DNA from: Nocardia terpenica
GTDB taxonomy: Bacteria; Actinomycetota; Actinomycetes; Mycobacteriales; Mycobacteriaceae
DNA: 64,000 nucleotides
Direction: 5' to 3'
NCBI RefSeq assembly: GCF_013186535.1
Contig: NZ_JABMCZ010000001.1
Span: 1,488,001 to 1,552,000, forward strand
Below the pieces are notes generated by a model. The model saw only the letters and a list, made by a program, of their open reading frames with translations. It had not been told where the DNA came from and ran no database searches. The translations under genes and the position numbers were made by a program. The number at the start of each line of letters is the position of its first letter. The stretch's first letter is position 1. Below are positions 58,860 to 64,000 of the stretch, in pieces.

Positions 58860-59440
58860 GCCGAGAACTGGCCCACCCGCGGTGGCGTTATTGTGTCGCC
58901 GTTTCCGTGAACAACGGCGTCACCAGCTCCGCCGAGTGCTTCCTTGTTCGGGTGCGCGTAGACCCGCAGAAGTACGGCCGGGTCGTGGCCGAGCCACTTC
59001 GTCACGGTGGCGGGCTGCTTCGCCACGGTGGCGGGCTGCGCGCCGGAGCCCAGGAGAACCGTGGCGGCGGTGTGGCGCATATCCTTCAGCCCGATCACCG
59101 CTACGCCCGCTGCAGACATCCGGGGGAACCGGGAGAGTCCGCCCGGATCGCCACGACTTCGGGTCGCCGATCTCCGGCTCCGTCGCGGTAACCGCGACGC
59201 GGCCCTGACGAACCTCGACGGTACTGCCGTCGAAGTCCACTGCGCCCCATTTCATTCCCATGCCCTCGGCCCGCCGCAATCCGCACAGAGACACGTAATC
59301 CGCATAGAGGGCAACAGGAACACTGCGTACAACCGATGCGGGCGCACATGCTCGCGGAACTGTCGGCTCTGGCTGCGGGTCCACACCTGCAGATTTCGCA
59401 CGGTAGGCCGCCGCACCAGCTGCGCGACGTTGCGAGTATC
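58860..59440 (-). pseudogene. Decayed tyrosine recombinase (integrase)
   Basis: On the minus strand three pieces in three frames match one integrase. Frame a (about 59430-59310): RNLQVWTRSQSRQFREHV and HRLYAVFLL. Frame b (about 59300-59120): LCGLRRAEGMGMKW and VDFDGSTVEVRQ. Frame c (59119-58870): GLKDMRHTAATVLLGSG and KWLGHDPAVLLRVYAH, with the catalytic Tyr. A short tandem duplication (ATVAKQPATVTK) is also present. Two frameshifts make it inactive. It adjoins tRNA-Val, the probable attachment site. Confidence 0.82.
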
Positions 59441-59749
59441 TCGATCGTTGTGTCGGTTTCGGGGGTGTCGAAAATGTCGGCGGGTGCGGGTGAGACCACG
59501 ATAGGCCCTCCTACACTTGCTGTCTAAGTCAGCCGATCGGTCAGGTCCTGCCGCTGTTGTAGCTGAGGGTGTGCCGAGATGCCGGATTGACCACCGGCGC
59601 AGCGTTTTCCTTCTGCTGCGGCGGGTCTGCGGGAGTATATGTCGAGGAGGGGCTGGCAGCCATCTGTTAACAAACCGCATCGGTGGTTCGGGAATGCTGG
59701 GTATGACCGTTTCCCGTGGCGGTCGCAATGCCGAACAAGGGGGCTGTGG
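59441..59749. other. Gene-free stretch before the SARP gene
   Basis: No coding region is supported. Frames seen on the minus strand extend from the integrase or antisense to the SARP gene. The stretch probably holds the SARP promoter. I see no further repeat. Confidence 0.5.
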
Positions 59750-60565
59750 ATGGATATTCGAATTCTGGGACCGCTGGCTGTCACGCATGACAATCGTAGT
59801 GCCACTCCTTCGGCGCGGAAGCAGCGGCAGCTGCTCTCGTTGCTGTTGTTGAACGAGGGGGAGGTTGTGTCGAAAAGTTCGCTCATCAGCGAGATTTGGG
59901 ACCTTCGGCCGCCGAAAAGTGTCCAGACTACTCTGCAGACCTATGTAATGCAGATTCGTAAGCATCTGTCGACCGCCCTCGAGATGCCGGTTGTGGAGGT
60001 TTCTCGAAGTGTGCTTCGTACTCGAAACGGCGGATACGCGCTGACGCTGCATGATGCGGTCATCGACCTTGACGAATACCGCGTGCTGGAGAGGGAGGGA
60101 CTGTCCGCCCTTGCTGAGCGAGATGACGACAGGGCGGTCGGAATCTTTAACGAGGCCTTGGGGTTGTGGCGAGGTAAGGCGCTCGCGGATGTCGAGCACG
60201 GGCGTGTCCTCGAACCTACGGTTGCCGGGCTCGAACAGTCTCGGCTTACCATCGTGGAATGTCGCCTCGAAGCGGAGTTGCGCCGCGGTCGGCATCGCGA
60301 GTCGCTCAGCGAACTGGTTTCGTTGAGCGCACAATACAGCTTCAACGAGAACCTACGGGCGCTGCACATGCTGGCGCTCTATCGCTCCGGTTGCCGGGGG
60401 CAGGCACTAGAGGTGTACGGCGCGCTGCGTGAATTGATGATCGACCAATTGGGGATCGAGCCGTCCACTCGGCTGCGTCGTCTGCACCACGCCTTACTTA
60501 CCGGGGCGTCGGCACTCGACGAGCCGAGGACCGAATGGCTGGCCGTGGTGGATGAAGGTCAGTAG
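59750..60565 (+). CDS. SARP-family pathway-specific activator
   Basis: A protein of 271 residues from ATG 59750. N-terminal OmpR-like winged helix: MDIRILGPLAVTHDN, RKQRQLLSLLLLNEGEVVSKSSLISEIWDLRPPKSVQTTLQTYVMQIRKHL. The bacterial transcriptional activation domain (BTAD) follows: DEYRVLEREGLSALAERDDDRAVGIFNEALGLWRGKAL and the TPR-like C-terminus. This is the size of ActII-ORF4 and DnrI. It overlaps the ketoreductase gene by 7 nt at the stops. Its sites lie in the KR/OMT gap. Confidence 0.92.
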   Translation: MDIRILGPLAVTHDNRSATPSARKQRQLLSLLLLNEGEVVSKSSLISEIWDLRPPKSVQTTLQTYVMQIRKHLSTALEMPVVEVSRSVLRTRNGGYALTLHDAVIDLDEYRVLEREGLSALAERDDDRAVGIFNEALGLWRGKALADVEHGRVLEPTVAGLEQSRLTIVECRLEAELRRGRHRESLSELVSLSAQYSFNENLRALHMLALYRSGCRGQALEVYGALRELMIDQLGIEPSTRLRRLHHALLTGASALDEPRTEWLAVVDEGQ

Positions 60566-61344
60566 TTGCCGAGTCCTCCGCAGACATTCAGCGCCTGTGC
60601 TGTCACCGCGGTCGCATCGTCACTGGCCAGGTAGTCCACCATCGCGGCGACTTCTTCTGGTGTGCTGTAGCGGCCCATCGGGATTTTGGCGTTGAACCTG
60701 GTAAGGACGTCCTCCTCGGATGTACCCCAAATGCTCGCGTAGGTGGCTCGTACGCGTTGAGCCATTGCGGTCTCGACGTAGCCGGGGCACACGGCGTTGA
60801 CGGTTATTCCGCTCTTGGCAAGCTCGAGTCCGAGTGCTTTGGTGAAACCGACGACGCCGTGTTTCGAAGCGGAATATGGAGCTCCGAGAACGACGCCCTG
60901 TTTACCGCCGGTCGAGGCGATGTTGATGATGCGTCCGTGCCCTAGGTCGAGCATTCCGCCCATGGTTAGGACGCGCCGTGTCACGAGAAAAACACTGTTG
61001 AGATTGATGTTGATGACATTGAACCAGAGCTCGTCCGGCAACTCCGCCGTGATACCTCCGCCACTTCGGCCGGCGTTGTTGACCAGGACCGAGATCGGGC
61101 CGAAACGATTCGTCGTTGCCCGCACCAGCAGTTCGATCTGTGCGACGTCACTCACGTCGCACACTGCGCCGTCGGCTTGGTGGCCCGCTGCCCGCAGATC
61201 TTTCACCGTATTGTCGATCGCCGTGCGATTGCGAGCGCAGATGTACACCCGGTGGCCGCTGCGTGCCAGGCGCCTGGCTGCGGCGAGCCCAATGCCACTT
61301 GTGGCGCCGGTGATCAGGGCGACTCGACCAAATTCATTCGTCAT
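60559..61344 (-). CDS. Type II PKS ketoreductase (C9-type, ActIII-like)
   Basis: A protein of 261 residues. SDR fold with TGATSGIG, NNAGRSGGG, catalytic YSASK and the ActIII-type stretches INIASTGGKQGV, LGLELAKSGITVNAVCPGYVETAMA, IPMGRYSTPEEVA and the terminal NVCGGLGNY. These define the ketoreductases that reduce C9 of the nascent poly-beta-keto chain. Divergent from the O-methyltransferase across a region with SARP repeats. Confidence 0.93.
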   Translation of the reverse strand: MTNEFGRVALITGATSGIGLAAARRLARSGHRVYICARNRTAIDNTVKDLRAAGHQADGAVCDVSDVAQIELLVRATTNRFGPISVLVNNAGRSGGGITAELPDELWFNVININLNSVFLVTRRVLTMGGMLDLGHGRIINIASTGGKQGVVLGAPYSASKHGVVGFTKALGLELAKSGITVNAVCPGYVETAMAQRVRATYASIWGTSEEDVLTRFNAKIPMGRYSTPEEVAAMVDYLASDDATAVTAQALNVCGGLGNY

Positions 61345-61396
61345 CGATCCTCCAAGCTTTCGTGCCGAATCTGCTATGGATCATCCGGCGGGCTCG

Positions 61397-61471
61397 TCGA
61401 GTAAACCTCGAGATACAGTCGAGATTACCTTGAATGTATGCCTCGAAGAATTTTCGAGGGTTTCTCGATGA
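61397..61471. promoter_or_regulatory. SARP direct-repeat box array
   Basis: TCGAG-type heptamers lie at 61397, 61408, 61419 and 61430 (TTGAA), all 11 nt apart, and again at 61443, 61454 and 61465, also 11 nt apart, with a 13-nt step between sets. Heptamer direct repeats at one helical turn are the standard SARP binding site. The last one ends about 9 nt before a -10-like TAATGT (61481). Confidence 0.82.
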
Positions 61472-61480
61472 CAGGGTTAC

Positions 61481-61486
61481 TAATGT
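61481..61486 (+). promoter_or_regulatory. Putative -10 box of the OMT-KS promoter
   Basis: TAATGT follows the last SARP repeat by about 9 nt and precedes the methyltransferase ATG (61537) by 50 nt. No clear -35 is present, as expected for SARP-dependent promoters. Confidence 0.55.
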
Positions 61487-61536
61487 GAATCGGGTCGATC
61501 ATTCAATTATCGAATGCGATCCGAACGGAGCCATCG

Positions 61537-62580
61537 ATGAGAATCGAGCATAAGGACATCGCCGACCATGGCGCAGTCATCGGTGTGCGTGAGCTCGCGC
61601 TCAGCGCCTCGGCGGCCTCGGCATTGCGCGCTGCGGTGCGCATCGGCATAGCCGAAGAACTGGGCGAGTCGCCGATAACGACAAATGAACTGGCCCGGGC
61701 ATTGGACGTGAACGGGGAGGTGCTGGGCCGGTTGCTGCGCGCGCTGGCACAACACGGTGTGTTCGCCGAGACTTCGGCGGGACATGTGCATACTCCTCTC
61801 TCCCGACTGCTCAGAGAAGATGATCCCAACAGCCTCAAGTTCTATGTTCTCTGGGTTACCGAGCCATGGACCTGGGAGCTGTGGCCGCATCTCGAGGAGG
61901 CTGTGCGCAAGGGGCAAGGGGGGTTCGAGGAGGCGTACGGCGTTGACTTCTTCAGTTATCTGCACAAGACGTGGCCGGACTCCGCGGACGTGTTCAACAA
62001 GGCTCAGACCGAGTTGAGCAGGTTGGCCACCAACGCGGTGACGGAGGCGCTCGATCTGCGCGGAGTTGGCACGCTTGCGGATATCGCTGGCGGTCATGGG
62101 TACACATTGGCCACACTGCTCGAAAAAAATCCTGATCTACACGGGATCCTGGTGGATCTACCGCCGGTAGTCGTAGAGGCCGATGATCGATTGCGGACGG
62201 GCGGCTCGTTGGCCTCGCGAACACAGATCATTGGGGGTGACTGTCTTCGGGAGATCACCGTCGAGGCCGATGTGTACCTGTTCAAGAACATTCTCGAATG
62301 GGCCGACGAGAAATCGATTGTAGCGCTGCGAAATGCCGCTCAGGCGGGTCGGCGAGACAGTCGGATTTTCATCATTACCAACCTGATCGACGGTAGTCCG
62401 GAAATTAGATTTACCACGGGAACGGATCTTCTCTTCCTCTTGAATTCCAACGGTAGAAAGCACACAATAGAGACCATTACGGCGGTGGTCCGTGAGGCGG
62501 GCATGCAAGTTGTCGACATGCGGCCGGTGAACTCGTACCTCCATCTCGTCGAGGCAATGCCAACGAAAGTCCCGCACTGA
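61537..62580 (+). CDS. SAM-dependent O-methyltransferase
   Basis: A protein of 347 residues. The N-terminal dimerisation helices (SASAASALRAAVRIGIAEELG) and winged-helix-like NELARALDVNGEVLGRLLRALAQHGVF are followed by LADIAGGHGYTLATLLEKNPDLHGILVDLP (motif I) and VYLFKNILEWADE. This is the plant-type O-methyltransferase fold seen in TcmN, DmpM and other polyketide tailoring enzymes. It would methylate a phenolic hydroxyl of the aromatic product. The first gene of the operon with KS-alpha. Confidence 0.87.
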   Translation: MRIEHKDIADHGAVIGVRELALSASAASALRAAVRIGIAEELGESPITTNELARALDVNGEVLGRLLRALAQHGVFAETSAGHVHTPLSRLLREDDPNSLKFYVLWVTEPWTWELWPHLEEAVRKGQGGFEEAYGVDFFSYLHKTWPDSADVFNKAQTELSRLATNAVTEALDLRGVGTLADIAGGHGYTLATLLEKNPDLHGILVDLPPVVVEADDRLRTGGSLASRTQIIGGDCLREITVEADVYLFKNILEWADEKSIVALRNAAQAGRRDSRIFIITNLIDGSPEIRFTTGTDLLFLLNSNGRKHTIETITAVVREAGMQVVDMRPVNSYLHLVEAMPTKVPH

Positions 62581-62608
62581 AAGTAGAAATGCGTTGGAGG
62601 AGAAAGCT

Positions 62609-63871
62609 GTGGACCGGAGTGTGGTAATCACCGGTATTGAGGTGATCGCGCCAGGAGGTATGGGTAGGAAGGAATTCTGGAATCTAATCACTGCGGGACG
62701 CTCCGCGACCAGGAGAATTTCTTTCTTCGATCCGAGCCCGTTTCGTTCGCACATCGCGGGCGAATGTGATTTCGATCCGGCGGCCGCAGGACTGCGCCCG
62801 CGTGAAGTTCGGCGCCTGGATCGGGCGGCGCAGTTCGCCATTGTGGGTGCTGCGGAGGCAGTTGCCGACAGTGGGATCGATCTGAACGTCATCGATCCCG
62901 GACGGGTGGGCGTGAGCTTGGGCAGTGCGGTGGGTGCTACTACGAGTATCGAGCGCGAGTACCTTGTGCTGTCCGATAGCGGCCGAGAGTGGCTAGTGGA
63001 CGAACGGCATCTCTCGCCGCATATGTACGACTACCTGGTGCCCAGCGCGGCGGCGGCCGAGGTTGCATGGCGAGTCGGCGCCGAAGGGCCGGTCTCGATG
63101 GTTGCGACTGGCTGTACGGCCGGTCTGGACGCGATGGGGCGCGCACATGAACTGATCATGGATGGGACGGTCGACGTGGTGGTTGCGGGCGCCTCCGATG
63201 CACCGATCTCGCCGATCGCGGTCGCCTGCTTCGATGCGATCAAGGCGACGACGCCTCGCAACGATGACCCGGAACACGCCTCCCGGCCCTTCGACCGGAC
63301 GCGGAACGGGTTCGTCTTGGCGGAAGGTGCCGCTGTCATGGTGTTGGAAGACCTCGAGCACGCCAGGGCCCGCGGCGCGCACATCTACGCCGAGGTTGCG
63401 AGCCATGCCACACGCTGCAACGCATATCACATGACCGGACTGCGTGCGGATGGCAGGGAAATGGCCGCGGCGATTCAGCACGCACTGGCGGACGCGCGGT
63501 GCACGTCCGAATCCGTCGATTACATCAATGCGCACGGTTCGGGCACCAAGCAGAACGACCGGCACGAGACAGCGGCCTTCAAGGCGGCACTCGGATCACA
63601 AGCGTACCGGATCCCGGTCAGCTCGATCAAATCCATGGTCGGTCATTCGCTCGGCGCAATAGGCGCGATCGAGGTGGCCGCGTGCGCACTGGCCATCGAA
63701 AACGATGTGATCCCGCCAACAGCAAATCTCCACGAACCGGACCCCGAGTGCGACCTGGATTATGTGCCTAACGAGGCACGTGAGACCAGAGTGAACACGG
63801 TACTGACGGTCGGCAGCGGTTTCGGTGGCTTCCAGAGTGCGGTGGTCCTTCGTGCTGTGGAGAAGGCGTGA
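62609..63871 (+). CDS. Type II PKS ketosynthase alpha (KS-alpha)
   Basis: A protein of 420 residues from a GTG at 62609 with GGAGGA 9 nt upstream. Catalytic Cys in VATGCTAGLDAMG, HGSGTKQND with the first His, and KSMVGHSLGAIGAIE with the second His. RPFDRTRNGFVLAEGAA is typical of the family. It elongates the polyketide with a chain-length-factor partner, whose ATG overlaps this stop (TGATG). Confidence 0.95.
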   Translation: MDRSVVITGIEVIAPGGMGRKEFWNLITAGRSATRRISFFDPSPFRSHIAGECDFDPAAAGLRPREVRRLDRAAQFAIVGAAEAVADSGIDLNVIDPGRVGVSLGSAVGATTSIEREYLVLSDSGREWLVDERHLSPHMYDYLVPSAAAAEVAWRVGAEGPVSMVATGCTAGLDAMGRAHELIMDGTVDVVVAGASDAPISPIAVACFDAIKATTPRNDDPEHASRPFDRTRNGFVLAEGAAVMVLEDLEHARARGAHIYAEVASHATRCNAYHMTGLRADGREMAAAIQHALADARCTSESVDYINAHGSGTKQNDRHETAAFKAALGSQAYRIPVSSIKSMVGHSLGAIGAIEVAACALAIENDVIPPTANLHEPDPECDLDYVPNEARETRVNTVLTVGSGFGGFQSAVVLRAVEKA

Positions 63872-64000
63872 TGTGCAGCGCCGTTGTGACCGGGATAGGG
63901 GCCATGGTCGGGGACGGTACCGATATCGAGGCCTATTGGAAGGCCGTACTTGACGGTCGCTCTTGGATCCAGCCGATTCGGCGGTACGACGCGTCGCGCT
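63871..64000 (+). CDS. Chain length factor (KS-beta), 3' truncated by window edge
   Basis: The first 43 codons are visible: SAVVTGIGAMVGDGTDIEAYW, then KAVLDGRSWIQPIRRYDASR. This is the start of a KS-beta/CLF; the diagnostic Gln in place of Cys lies beyond the window. Translation starts at an overlapping TGATG with KS-alpha, typical of the KS-CLF pair. Confidence 0.88.
   Translation, partial: MCSAVVTGIGAMVGDGTDIEAYWKAVLDGRSWIQPIRRYDASR

Noticed and set aside
58655..58870. C-terminal extension of the integrase frame through tRNA-Val
   Set aside because: The residues read antisense through the tRNA (a GSNPRPLVCKTSALPLSYTPG-type string) are a well-known annotation artefact.

Overview
The window comes from a high-GC actinobacterium of the Mycobacteriales, most likely a Nocardia. 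Three things point there. The gene order aceE - mabR - fabD - acpM - kas - accD6, with ahpE and a DUF3052 gene nearby, is the FAS-II/mycolate locus of mycolic-acid bacteria. An EphD-type hydrolase/dehydrogenase fusion is present. A gene set resembling the nocardiolactone beta-lactone cluster known from Nocardia is also present. No taxonomy search was possible, so the genus is inference.

Layout. 1-13.8 kb: mostly catabolic and redox genes (XdhC end, luciferase-like oxidoreductase, enoyl-CoA hydratase, hydrolases, dehydrogenases, a secreted SSI-type protease inhibitor, several small regulators), an operon of diiron-type hydrolase, flavin/2Fe-2S reductase and EphD, and a TerC-family exporter behind a yybP-ykoY type riboswitch. 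13.9-25.4 kb: an accessory zone that begins at a CAT-anticodon tRNA followed by an IS21-type transposase scrap. It holds a TetR/hydrolase pair, acetyltransferases, a decayed SDR, several unrecognised genes, and a 1245-residue SF1 helicase with a coiled-coil insert divergent from a zinc-finger-like protein. 25.4-32 kb: VOC protein, GMC oxidoreductase, F420/LLM oxidoreductase, ACT protein, membrane protein, LuxR-type regulator.

32.2-38.8 kb: a divergent beta-lactone (nocardiolactone-like) cluster. It has two OleA-type thiolases, one lacking the catalytic cysteine, an OleC-type beta-lactone synthetase, an OleD-type reductase, a small membrane protein and an alpha/beta hydrolase with a cysteine nucleophile. 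The thiolases would join two acyl chains, the reductase would make the beta-hydroxy acid, and the synthetase would close the lactone. 38.7-48.1 kb: a TerD-DUF2510-HNH fusion coupled to a fused aminodeoxychorismate synthase, a phosphotransferase-like gene, a DinB-like gene, two serine hydrolases and DUF3145.

48.1-58.7 kb: the conserved FAS-II/aceE locus on the minus strand, with a perfect TTTTGT-N9-ACAAAA operator, then a lipoprotein, DUF3052 and ahpE. 58.7-64 kb: tRNA-Val followed by a decayed tyrosine recombinase, then the start of an aromatic (type II) polyketide cluster: SARP activator, C9-type ketoreductase, O-methyltransferase, KS-alpha and the beginning of the chain length factor. Its central promoter region carries seven near-TCGAG repeats at 11-bp spacing, the expected SARP binding pattern.

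A palindromic repeat family with core GCGTGCTTTTGGCC recurs at gene ends at five places. It is accompanied by 22-26-nt tandem arrays that look like expansions of one repeat arm.
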